A program made the translations under genes and the position numbers. 64,000 bases of DNA from Azonexus sp. (GTDB lineage Bacteria > Pseudomonadota > Gammaproteobacteria > Burkholderiales > Rhodocyclaceae): the NCBI GenBank assembly GCA_030696345.1, contig JAUYSK010000027.1, positions 310,001 through 374,000 of the forward strand, in the 5' to 3' direction. Positions within the stretch are counted from its first letter, which is position 1. Each line of letters starts with the position of its first letter. The notes beneath the pieces are model-generated. The model was not told where the DNA came from, searched no databases, and saw only the letters and a program-made list of their open reading frames with translations. Of the stretch, positions 38,530 to 46,002 are shown piece by piece.

Positions 38530-39609
38530 TCAATCCATGAAATAGAAGAATTTCGGGAAGGTATTGAGCTCCGCCTTCAGGCGAAACACATTCTTGCGCG
38601 CGATGATCCGGCTGACTTCGCTGTTGGGATCAAGCAGGTTGCCGAACTTGCGGGCGCCGGTCGGGCAGACCTCGACGCAGGCTGGGTAGCGTCCCTGGCG
38701 GGAGCGCTGGATGCAGAATGTGCACTTTTCCACCACTCCCTTCATCCGCGGGCGATTGCCGAGATAATGCGTCACCGGATTCATGGCCTCCTTGGGCAGA
38801 TTCGGGTCGCTCCAGTTGAAGCGCCGCGCCCAGTAGGGGCAAGCCGACATGCACATGCGGCAACCGATGCACCAGTTGTAATCGATAACAACCGGCCCAT
38901 CCGCCTCGCGGTAGGTTGTGCGGACCGGACAGACCTTGACGCAGGGAGGCTTTTCGCACTGCATGCAGGCAATTGGCATATAGGCCGCATCTTTTTCCGG
39001 GACGGCATCCGGCTGGTAATAGTGTTCGCCCTCAAGGACATCACCGACCGGGGTGTAGGCGTTACCGCCAACCTGTATCCCGAGTCCTTCCGGATAGCCC
39101 TGATTCATTTTTTCCTGGCTGAATTCACCCTTTTCCATCTTGAGGACGCGAATCCATTCGATCTCCTGATCCTTGCCTCGCGACTGGTTGTTCTCCTCCA
39201 CGCAAGCCTTGGCACACCGGCGGCAACCAATGCATTTCTTGATATTCAGGGCATAGCCCATGAGCACACCTTCTTGGGCTGGCGTGCCATCGACGACAAC
39301 CTTCTTGCCATACTCACGCGAGTAGCGGCGCTCGAGTCTCGCCCTTGCCAGGGCCTTTTCTTCTTCGCTCATCAGCCGGTAGTTGCCCTGAAACCACTCG
39401 GCCCACTCCATGTTCGCCCGCGCATCGTCGGACATGGTCATCAGCGCTGCTGTGCCGAGCAGGGAACTGATGCTCAGCGACCCCGCGCTCTTCAGAAAAC
39501 TGCGGCGGGAATTTGGCTTTTCGACCGGTGCCTCCACCGGCACTTGCCCTGAACAGGCGCACCCACCCGCCGATTGTTGGGAGTTGCAGCACTTTTCTTT
39601 GTTCGTCAC
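38530..39609 (-). CDS. TAT-exported four-cluster ferredoxin subunit (HybA/DsrO type)
   Basis: 359 residues from a GTG start at 39609, chosen because GGAG stands 7 bases before it. The region upstream of it is polar and unlikely. A short cysteine-rich leader (KEKCCNSQQSAGGCACSGQ) precedes a twin-arginine signal (SRRSFLKSAGSLSISSLLG). The mature part has 4Fe-4S motifs CIGCRRCAKAC, CMQCEKPPCVKVCP, CIGCRMCMSACP and CTFCIQRSRQG with CVEVCP, enough for four clusters. It is the periplasmic electron-transfer partner of the NrfD subunit, whose gene starts 12 bases downstream. The cysteines before the twin-arginine are unusual. Confidence 0.88.
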   Translation of the reverse strand: MTNKEKCCNSQQSAGGCACSGQVPVEAPVEKPNSRRSFLKSAGSLSISSLLGTAALMTMSDDARANMEWAEWFQGNYRLMSEEEKALARARLERRYSREYGKKVVVDGTPAQEGVLMGYALNIKKCIGCRRCAKACVEENNQSRGKDQEIEWIRVLKMEKGEFSQEKMNQGYPEGLGIQVGGNAYTPVGDVLEGEHYYQPDAVPEKDAAYMPIACMQCEKPPCVKVCPVRTTYREADGPVVIDYNWCIGCRMCMSACPYWARRFNWSDPNLPKEAMNPVTHYLGNRPRMKGVVEKCTFCIQRSRQGRYPACVEVCPTGARKFGNLLDPNSEVSRIIARKNVFRLKAELNTFPKFFYFMD

Positions 39610-39695
39610 GTTTTTTCTCCGTGCCTGACCGGAATCGGCCATGGGAATGTGTTTGAAGATTGATTTGCTCTCATCGGCATAGGGCTGCAAAATCG

Positions 39696-40469
39696 CTACC
39701 AGCTAGGTCCGCCGATACCCGGCATGAACTGAATGGGCACTGACCTCACTTCATCGAGATGTTTCGGGCGCAGCAGGGCCTCTACCTCCTCTTTGCTCGG
39801 TCGAGGCTCGTCCAGATGCAGGGCAATCAGATCGCGCAATTGCTCGCACCAAACATCGGTCAGCAAAAACAATGCGGCGTAGAACTCGGTGTCGCAGCGC
39901 ACAGAAACCCGGCTGGCCAAATCCGGAAGCCAGCGCAGAAGATGCCGATCCAGCAGGGCAGCAAGTGATTGCCAGAGATCGTTGGCGATATCAGGATCAT
40001 CAGCCTCTGGCAGCCTGGAGAGCCGCTCCAGTCGCTTGGCAAGGAACTGAAGCTGGAACACAAGATGGTCATCAGGACGCATGCGCCAGTCAGGGACAGC
40101 CAGACCGTCGGCCGCATACAGTTCGCGCATGTCGAACATCGCCTCCTGGCAGACCAGATGCTCGTCCGAAACCCAGTACGACTCGACAGGCGAGGCATCC
40201 AAGGCACCGGTCAGGTAGATGGCAGCAAAATCTGCTGCCAGATTATCCAGAAACGCTGTATCCGGTACCTCCGGCAGAGCCTCCACGGTCTTCCGCATCG
40301 CGTCGAATACCAGGCCGCTTCTTTTATCGCGCGGCACCATACCGAGATTGTCAGGAAAGCCAATGGATCTCACGCCGGCCAACAATCCTGGCGTGAGTTC
40401 ACGATCATGCAACAGGGCCAGGGTAGCCACATCCTCGGACCAGGCTAGTGACGCTTCTCTACCGATCAT
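39696..40469 (-). CDS. TorD/DmsD-family molybdoenzyme chaperone
   Basis: The 257-residue all-helical cytoplasmic protein is of the TorD family. It shows the TDF-like core FLDNLAADFAAIYLTGALDA, SYWVSDEHLVCQEAMFDMRELY and the helix before WLPDLASRV. Such chaperones bind the twin-arginine leader of the catalytic subunit and help cofactor loading. It is encoded between the two ferredoxin genes, overlapping the DmsB-like gene by four bases, so it most likely serves the molybdoenzyme at 41145-43709. Confidence 0.85.
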   Translation of the reverse strand: MIGREASLAWSEDVATLALLHDRELTPGLLAGVRSIGFPDNLGMVPRDKRSGLVFDAMRKTVEALPEVPDTAFLDNLAADFAAIYLTGALDASPVESYWVSDEHLVCQEAMFDMRELYAADGLAVPDWRMRPDDHLVFQLQFLAKRLERLSRLPEADDPDIANDLWQSLAALLDRHLLRWLPDLASRVSVRCDTEFYAALFLLTDVWCEQLRDLIALHLDEPRPSKEEVEALLRPKHLDEVRSVPIQFMPGIGGPSW

Positions 40470-41134
40470 GATTTGACCTTTCCCTTGCGATGCGGCACAA
40501 AGGCAATCGATGGCTTGGTCAACTCGGGATTGGCCATGTTTTTTACCTGGCGCACCGTTTCGTCATGCGGACCGACAGCCTTGGTCTTGAACTTACCTTC
40601 CCACAGTTTGTCGATCGGTCCGATGTCGAGGACGCGCATCATGCAGGCCATGACACAGTAAGGATTGCGACCCGCATCAATCTCATCCACACACAGATTG
40701 CACTTCTGGATGATCTGTTCCTTTGGATTCCACTGGGGAGCGCCATAGGGACATGCCGCCTCGCATTTGCGACAACCGATGCACAACGAGGAATCGATAT
40801 CGACGATGCCGTCCTTGCTCCGCTTCCAGATGGCACCCGTCGGACAAGTCGGCAGACAGGCCGGTTCGGCACAGTGATTGCAGGACATGTTCACCTTGTA
40901 GGCAAAGACGTCCGGATAAGTCCCTCCCTCGACATACATCACGCGCCGGAAGCGCGGCCCGGGGGGCAGGCCATTCTTGTCCTTGCAGGCAATTTCGCAG
41001 GCACGGCAGCCGATACAGTCGACGTTGTTATGGATAAAACCGAACTGCATGGCCGGCTTGGCCGGTTCATAGGTCTGGGCCACCTTGCGCTCCAGGGCGA
41101 CCTTGACTTTCTTCATGTCTAGCTTGTTGGTCAT
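40466..41134 (-). CDS. DmsB-like four-cluster ferredoxin subunit
   Basis: About 222 residues from the ATG at 41134 (MTNKLDMKKV), preceded by GAGGGG. A start at 41152 would overlap the catalytic gene. Cluster motifs are CIGCRACEIACKDKN, CNHCAEPACLPTCPTGAI, CIGCRKCEAACPYG and CNLCVDEIDAG with CVMAC, as in DmsB/PhsB-like subunits. There is no signal peptide, so export would be by hitchhiking on the twin-arginine catalytic subunit. The gene directly follows the catalytic gene and overlaps the chaperone gene. Confidence 0.9.
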   Translation of the reverse strand: MTNKLDMKKVKVALERKVAQTYEPAKPAMQFGFIHNNVDCIGCRACEIACKDKNGLPPGPRFRRVMYVEGGTYPDVFAYKVNMSCNHCAEPACLPTCPTGAIWKRSKDGIVDIDSSLCIGCRKCEAACPYGAPQWNPKEQIIQKCNLCVDEIDAGRNPYCVMACMMRVLDIGPIDKLWEGKFKTKAVGPHDETVRQVKNMANPELTKPSIAFVPHRKGKVKS

Positions 41135-41144
41135 GGTCGGCCCC

Positions 41145-43709
41145 TCACGCATCGCGCCGGAAAACGAAGGAACGCGATGTCGCCTGGCTATCCCAGCCCG
41201 GACGATGCGCCAGCGTTGTCTTCTTCAGGTTGACCAGAATGGTGTTGTAGGCGAAGGCGCCAGCCGGACTGGGTTCATCCTTGGTCAGGAAGTCAGGGTT
41301 GCCGGAGCGATCAATGCCCTGCTTGTCGAGATCCATCCATGAACCTTCGTACACCACCACGACGCCGGGCATGCAGCGCTCGGTGACGTAGACCGGCACG
41401 ACAATCTTGCCGCGCGCATTCCAGACTTCAACCATATCCCCAGTGACCAGCTTCAGGCGTCGCGCGTCGCTGGCATTGATGGTGATCTCTTGCTCGAAGG
41501 TTTCGCGCAACCAGGGAATATTATGAAAAATCGAATGCGTGCGATGCCTTGGATGGGGCGTAATCATGTGGAACGGATATTCCTTGACCATGGGATGCCC
41601 CATCCATTCGAATGGCTCAATCCATTTCGGGATTGCCGGAATTGGATAGCCCCACTGGGTCTTCTTCCAGTCAGTTACCTGCGCCAGCGTGGTCGAGAAA
41701 ATCTCGATTCGGCCCGAAGCGGTCTCAAACGGAACGCCATTCTCGATCTGCTCGCGGAAGGCGACATGCGGCTTGTCGAAGGTAAATTTGTACACGCCAC
41801 GCCGCTTGAACTCATCCCAGGACATGGTGACACCCTGATGGTGTTGCACCCTTTTCCACCAGGCGACCAGATATGCCTCGTCCGTTGCATCCGGATTCTG
41901 AAAATAGCTGCGGTCGGCACGCGGGTTGTAACGCTTGCCAAAGTCCTTGAGGCTCGGGTCGAGTTTCTCCAGGCGATAGGCCAGTTCGGTATAGACCTGA
42001 AAATCGGTTCTGGACTCGCCCATGGGCTCGATGACCTTGGGGCGATGGATGTAGTAATGGCCCTTGTACCAGGGCAGGCCGACATCATGGCGCTCGAAGT
42101 GGGTGGCAATCGGCAGCAGCACATCTGCCCACAATCCCGACGGTGTGATGGTCGAATCGGAACACACCACCAGTTCCAGCTTCTTGATGGCCTCGATTTC
42201 CTTGTTGATATTGGTGAGCTGATTGAACCAGTCGGAGCCGTGCCAGAAGATGGCCTTGATGTTGGGAATCTTGCCGTCGAGTTCGTCGTCGCGTGGCCAG
42301 CAGCCGACTTCCTCGCGTTTGACGTTCGGATAATTCAGCACACAGTGCGCCCAGCGGTCGGACTTGATCGAAGCCCACCAGAGGTTGGCGTTTTCGTCGT
42401 AAGGGTAGGCAGACGATTCGGCGTGCCAGCCCTTGCCCACACCTTCAGCGCAGCCGCCAAGAATGCCGATGTTGCCGGTCATCGCCTGCACCGCGGCAGC
42501 CATGCGGTTGTATTGCTCACCGTAGGCGTTGCGTCCCGGTCCCCATGAGGCTTTCAGGGCTGCCGGCTTGGTCCGGGCATACATGTCGGCCAGTTTTTTG
42601 ATATCGGCAGCCGATACACCACAGATCTTCTCCGCCCATTCAGGCGTCTTGGGGATCTTGTCCCTGACGCCCATGATGTAGTCCTTGAAGCTTTCCTGAT
42701 CTTTCGCCCATTCCGGCATCGTCCCGGCATCCATGCCCTGAACGAACTTGTCGATGAAAGCCTGATCCTGGAGATTGTTCTGGAAGATGTAATGCGCCAT
42801 GCCGGCGAGCATTGCTGCATCGGTATTCGGCTTGATCGGAATCCACCAGGCATCGTAGGCGGCGGCCGAGTCGGTGTATTGCGGGTCGATGACAACAAAC
42901 TTGCAGCCGTTCTGCTTGGCCATCCGCATGTAATAGAAGGTATTACCGCCGTGGAAGGTATAGGCCGGATTCCAGCCCCACATGATGATCAGCTTGCTGT
43001 GCGCGAAGGCATCATCCTCGTTGCCGTCCTGAATGGTGCCGAAAGTCATGTTGGACGAGAAGGTCGTCCCCTGATAGCTGGGCACCGACCACGAGTTGGT
43101 CCGGCAGCCGAACATGCCGAGAAAGCGGGCGAGCAGACCTTCAATTTGGTCGGATTTATGCAGTACACCGTAGGAACTGCCGGCATAAGCCTGATCAAGG
43201 ATGGCAGTCGGGCCATATTTGGTCTTCAGTTCGACCATCTTCTTGGCGATGTGGTCCAGCGCCTCATCCCAGGAAACGCGCTTGAACTTGCCTTCACCGC
43301 GCTCGCCAACCCGCATCATCGGGTAGAGCAGACGCTCGGGAGAATACAGGCGCAAGCGATATGAACGGCCGCGCAGGCAGGCACGCAACTGTGGTTCAGC
43401 CGCGGTGTCCTTGCCGAATTCGCCGCCGGCCTGATAGCGGCCATCGTCGGAAGAAAGCCGCACAATGACATTGCCCTTTTTGTGCGCCACCAGCATGTGA
43501 CGCGAGCCGCAGTTGTGGTCACACGAAGTGACGACAGTCGTCAGCTGATCGTCCCGGTAATACGGCTCGTAGGGAAATGCGTTGGCATCCTTCTGCCCCA
43601 GCGCCATCTCAAGCAATCCACTGGAGCTCGCCAGCACGGTCCCGGCGGCCGAAGTTTTCAGGAAGCTGCGGCGAGCCTGATTGAGAATGGTGTCATCGGG
43701 CTTGTTCAT
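41145..43709 (-). CDS. DmsA-like molybdopterin oxidoreductase with His at an iron-sulfur ligand position
   Basis: The 854-residue catalytic subunit has a twin-arginine signal (ARRSFLKTSAAGTVL). The N-terminal cluster motif is C63-DHN-C67-GSR-H71 ... C111: DmsA-type enzymes have Cys at the third position (CxxNCGSRC). RACLRGRSYRLRLYSPERLL is close to DmsA, and the SWSVPSYQ segment (S206 or S208) is the likely molybdenum ligand, as in Ser-ligated DMSO-reductase-family enzymes. Molybdopterin-binding parts follow (MWGWNPAYTFHGGNTFYY, ITPHPRHRTHSIFHN). Similarity suggests a periplasmic S-oxide, N-oxide or oxyanion reductase. The substrate is not determined. It is cotranscribed with ferredoxin, chaperone, NrfD and cytochrome genes. 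Confidence 0.88.
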   Translation of the reverse strand: MNKPDDTILNQARRSFLKTSAAGTVLASSSGLLEMALGQKDANAFPYEPYYRDDQLTTVVTSCDHNCGSRHMLVAHKKGNVIVRLSSDDGRYQAGGEFGKDTAAEPQLRACLRGRSYRLRLYSPERLLYPMMRVGERGEGKFKRVSWDEALDHIAKKMVELKTKYGPTAILDQAYAGSSYGVLHKSDQIEGLLARFLGMFGCRTNSWSVPSYQGTTFSSNMTFGTIQDGNEDDAFAHSKLIIMWGWNPAYTFHGGNTFYYMRMAKQNGCKFVVIDPQYTDSAAAYDAWWIPIKPNTDAAMLAGMAHYIFQNNLQDQAFIDKFVQGMDAGTMPEWAKDQESFKDYIMGVRDKIPKTPEWAEKICGVSAADIKKLADMYARTKPAALKASWGPGRNAYGEQYNRMAAAVQAMTGNIGILGGCAEGVGKGWHAESSAYPYDENANLWWASIKSDRWAHCVLNYPNVKREEVGCWPRDDELDGKIPNIKAIFWHGSDWFNQLTNINKEIEAIKKLELVVCSDSTITPSGLWADVLLPIATHFERHDVGLPWYKGHYYIHRPKVIEPMGESRTDFQVYTELAYRLEKLDPSLKDFGKRYNPRADRSYFQNPDATDEAYLVAWWKRVQHHQGVTMSWDEFKRRGVYKFTFDKPHVAFREQIENGVPFETASGRIEIFSTTLAQVTDWKKTQWGYPIPAIPKWIEPFEWMGHPMVKEYPFHMITPHPRHRTHSIFHNIPWLRETFEQEITINASDARRLKLVTGDMVEVWNARGKIVVPVYVTERCMPGVVVVYEGSWMDLDKQGIDRSGNPDFLTKDEPSPAGAFAYNTILVNLKKTTLAHRPGWDSQATSRSFVFRRDA

Positions 43710-44563
43710 GGTTTTTGCTCAGTCTTGATGAATCGTGATTCGGAGTGCATTGGCCGATCTTTGGCCCAGTCGGGCATGCCTTCCGGCATTTCCGGCCAAG
43801 GATTGCGGGCATAGGGATAGGGGATGCGATACCAGGCCCGAGTACCGTGACACCCGAGGCAGACGTCCGCGCCGTTACCGCTCTCCTTCGCCGCCTCGGC
43901 TGCTGCTTCGATCGCATCAGCCTTCAGGTAGTTGACCTGGTGCCGGTGTGTCCGCGTCGATACATGGCAAGTCAGGCAGTCGTTCTTGAAATAATGTTTT
44001 GTCTCGTCCCAGGTACCGGGCAGGCGCATCAGTTCCCATCCTGGAAACTGACCGTGACACTTGAGACACGTGGTTTCCGGGTTGACCTGCTTGCGCAGGG
44101 TAAAACCGGTGTCGCCCTGAGCGGCTCCGGTCGCCGAACTGCCAGGCGCCTCTTCGCGGGGATCGTGGCCTTCGTGACAGGTATTGCATTGCAGGTTCAT
44201 CAGCTCCTGGGCCATCGGCGTCACCAGATGGCGCCGATGGAAGGTATCCTGCTCACCCTTGTACGTGGAAGTCCGCTGATACCAGGCCAGCGTCTCCGCT
44301 GCCTTGACGCCGGCCGGTGACACCGGTCGCACGCGGTCTTCGAGCACCTCGCGATGGCAGGCAAGGCACTGCTCATTACTGGCACTCGCAATGGCGGGCT
44401 TGAAGTGAAGCGGATCGTAGATCGCGCGAAAATGACTCTTGCTGTCGATGTCTTCCTGCGTTTGCTGCTCCGGGGTAGCAGGCTTGCCACAGCCCGCCAT
44501 GAGCATAAAGAGGGGAATCAAGCCAGCAGCCACAAACCCGATGATCGAGTACCGTTTGTTCAT
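43706..44563 (-). CDS. Pentahaem cytochrome c lipoprotein
   Basis: 285 residues from the ATG at 44563 (MNKRYSIIGF), which overlaps the stop of the preceding small gene. The lipobox LMAGC predicts an outer- or inner-membrane-anchored lipoprotein. Five CxxCH motifs are present: CLACH, CNTCH, CLKCH, CLTCH and CLGCH, with several extra His as axial ligands. It overlaps the catalytic molybdoenzyme gene by four bases, so it is the obvious direct electron donor or acceptor of that enzyme in the periplasm. Confidence 0.9.
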   Translation of the reverse strand: MNKRYSIIGFVAAGLIPLFMLMAGCGKPATPEQQTQEDIDSKSHFRAIYDPLHFKPAIASASNEQCLACHREVLEDRVRPVSPAGVKAAETLAWYQRTSTYKGEQDTFHRRHLVTPMAQELMNLQCNTCHEGHDPREEAPGSSATGAAQGDTGFTLRKQVNPETTCLKCHGQFPGWELMRLPGTWDETKHYFKNDCLTCHVSTRTHRHQVNYLKADAIEAAAEAAKESGNGADVCLGCHGTRAWYRIPYPYARNPWPEMPEGMPDWAKDRPMHSESRFIKTEQKP

Positions 44564-44892
44564 TTTTTTTCTGCCGCAGGGATTGGAACCGCGTGCCATC
44601 CGCGCAGATCGTAGGGGCCTGTCATGCCCGGATGCGTAAAGGGGTTGAACCAGCCCCCCTGATCCTTGAGAAATTTCAGGCTGTCCGGAATCGGGGAGGA
44701 AACGCCATGCAAAGCCTTCCTGACGTCCAGATCAGGACTGTCCATCAGGGCAGGCGCATTGGCCGGGCGCTGAAACGGCGCCAAACCGGCAACCGGGTAT
44801 GAGGATGAAGATGCCGCATGTGCCGCAATCGCGCCGCATTGCACGAGCAGCACAGTCAGTGTGGCCGTAAGCCATTGTCGCAGTGTATTCAT
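44560..44892 (-). CDS. Small secreted protein, first gene of the molybdoenzyme transcript
   Basis: 110 residues from the ATG at 44892 (MNTLRQWLTATLTVLLVQCG), with a Sec signal ending in AHA. The mature part of about 85 residues is rich in Pro and Gly (PVAGLAPFQRPANAPALMDS, GGWFNPFTHPGMTGPYDLRG) and has no Cys or haem site. No family is recognised. Its stop overlaps the cytochrome start (ATGA), so it is translated with the operon and may be a periplasmic accessory subunit. Confidence 0.7.
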   Translation of the reverse strand: MNTLRQWLTATLTVLLVQCGAIAAHAASSSSYPVAGLAPFQRPANAPALMDSPDLDVRKALHGVSSPIPDSLKFLKDQGGWFNPFTHPGMTGPYDLRGWHAVPIPAAEKK

Positions 44893-44911
44893 TATGAATA
44901 TCTTTGAGGCC

Positions 44912-44941
44912 AAAAAACGGATGGGAGAAGCCTCCCACCCG
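44912..44941 (-). terminator. Intercistronic terminator after the Met-rich gene
   Basis: Read on the minus strand, a hairpin (TGGGAG pairing with CTCCCA around a 4-base loop, extended by three GC pairs) is followed by TTTTTT (44917-44912). It lies between the Met-rich gene and the small secreted gene, so it should end most transcripts there. Read-through could feed the cytochrome/molybdoenzyme genes at a lower level. Confidence 0.8.
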
Positions 44942-44957
44942 CTGGATCAGAGAAGGA

Positions 44958-45461
44958 TTACTTCTTGCCTTCCATGCCGCTCATGCCAGACATGCCCTTC
45001 TGACCTTCCATGCCGGACATACCGGACATGCCTTTTTGCTTCTGGCCTTCCATGCCGCTCATACCAGACATGCCCTTCTGGCCTTCCATACCAGACATGC
45101 CCTTTTGGCCTTCCATGCCAGACATACCGGACATGCCTTTTTGTTTCTGACCTTCCATGCCGCTCATGCCAGACATGCCCTTCTGGCCTTCCATACCAGA
45201 CATGCCCTTCTGACCTTCCATACCAGACATACCGGACATGCCTTTTTGCTTCTTGCCTTCCATACCCGACATGCCCTTCTGACCTTCCATGCCAGACATG
45301 CCAGACATGCCCTTCTGACCTTCCATACCAGACATGCCGGACATGCCTTTCTGGCCTTCCATACCGCTCATGCCAGACATACCCTTCTGGTCGGCGGCAA
45401 TCGCTACACCGGCAATGGCCATGGAAAGAATGGAAGCAGCAATGACGAACTTGGATTTCAT
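44958..45461 (-). CDS. Secreted methionine-rich repeat protein
   Basis: 167 residues from the ATG at 45461, with ribosome site GAAGGAGA. A shorter signal (KFVIAASILSMAIAGVAIA) precedes a mature part built almost only of QKGMSGMSGMEG units. I count 12 units, 9 with the long form (3 Met) and 3 with a shortened QKGMSGMEG form (2 Met), giving 33 Met in about 145 residues. There is no Cys, aromatic residue or His in the mature protein. Met-rich periplasmic proteins are known as methionine-oxidation sinks (for example MrpX of Azospira, repaired by a molybdoenzyme) or as Cu(I) ligands. Neither role is proved here. Its position at the head of the molybdoenzyme operon favours a shared function. Confidence 0.85.
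   Translation of the reverse strand: MKSKFVIAASILSMAIAGVAIAADQKGMSGMSGMEGQKGMSGMSGMEGQKGMSGMSGMEGQKGMSGMEGKKQKGMSGMSGMEGQKGMSGMEGQKGMSGMSGMEGQKQKGMSGMSGMEGQKGMSGMEGQKGMSGMSGMEGQKQKGMSGMSGMEGQKGMSGMSGMEGKK
44980..45390 (-). repeat. Tandem coding repeats of the Met-rich gene
   Basis: Imperfect tandem repeats of roughly 27-42 bp (recurring CATGCCAGACATGCCCTTCT and CCGGACATGCC blocks). Synonymous differences between copies (for example CATGCC and CATACC) show that the array is not freshly expanded, but block-wise similarity suggests past duplication of two- and three-unit segments. The opposite strand is open over the array, but this is only a result of the repeat composition. Confidence 0.85.
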
Positions 45462-45553
45462 AAAATCTCCTTCGAAGTGAGATGGCTGTTGATGCCCTGC
45501 AAAATGCAAGACTCGAAAACAAACCGCTTATTCGGCGTGTTCTACAAACCTAT

Positions 45554-45569
45554 CGCACAACCCATGCCA
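45554..45569 (-). promoter_or_regulatory. Candidate sigma-54 (-24/-12) promoter
   Basis: Read on the minus strand, TGGCATGGGTTGTGCG fits TGGCACG-N4-TTGCA, with GG and GC separated by exactly 10 bases. The predicted start is near 45543, about 80 bases before the Met-rich ATG. Upstream of it lie two inverted repeats, TATCCA-N10-TGGATA (45588-45609) and ATTTC-N9-GAAAT (45610-45628), centred about 55 and 76 bases from that start and possibly activator sites. A sigma-54 activator is encoded at the far end of the same gene set. Confidence 0.5.
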
Positions 45570-45628
45570 CCCACAGAGAGAGGCTGCTATCCATTGTTTT
45601 TATTGGATAATTTCGATTTTTTTGAAAT

Positions 45629-46002
45629 GGCCGGATTTGGCCACTACTGCCATCCTGTCATGTCGAATTCCCGGAATCCGGCGAGTTTCAAGGAAACATC
45701 AGGAAACCGGCATATGCCAAAAAGTCAGCCCTCGGAAACCTTCGTCTTCCTTGCTGGGTATGGCGTTGCGCCAGCGTCGTCATTTACGTCTGATGGACGA
45801 CTACCAGAAACCGACCCAATGGCGTACGGAGTGGATGGCCGCTCACGCTCATTCCCTTATCACAGCCGGGAACTCGCCATGCCGGCACTACTGATGGCGA
45901 TCAACTAGCGATTTCAGCCCCGCCCTGCCTTGCCTCACAACCGTCAACACATCGCTACAACCAGAAGTCAGGCACGGCCAGGCAGCAGGGGGTTTTTCGA
46001 TT
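45629..46002. other. Non-coding stretch between two leftward transcripts
   Basis: No convincing gene. Short open frames on the plus strand run into the antisense of the Met-rich gene and have atypical composition. A short perfect inverted repeat ATTCC-C-GGAAT lies near 45667-45677. The segment probably holds upstream control sequences of the Met-rich/molybdoenzyme promoter and the 3' end of the GGDEF/EAL transcript. Confidence 0.4.

Noticed and set aside
37643-38545. 300-codon plus-strand frame opposite the nrfD-like gene
   Set aside because: It is very rich in Gln, His and Arg, the usual antisense of a membrane protein gene, with no start signal.
44980-45390. Repeat array as a possible CRISPR
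   Set aside because: Repeats are contiguous and degenerate, without unique spacers of constant length, and they are in frame in a secreted protein.
44904-45908. Long plus-strand open frame opposite the Met-rich gene
   Set aside because: Its His/Ala/Arg repeats are the reverse reading of the Met-rich repeats. No ribosome site, and the minus-strand gene has a signal peptide and a strong site.
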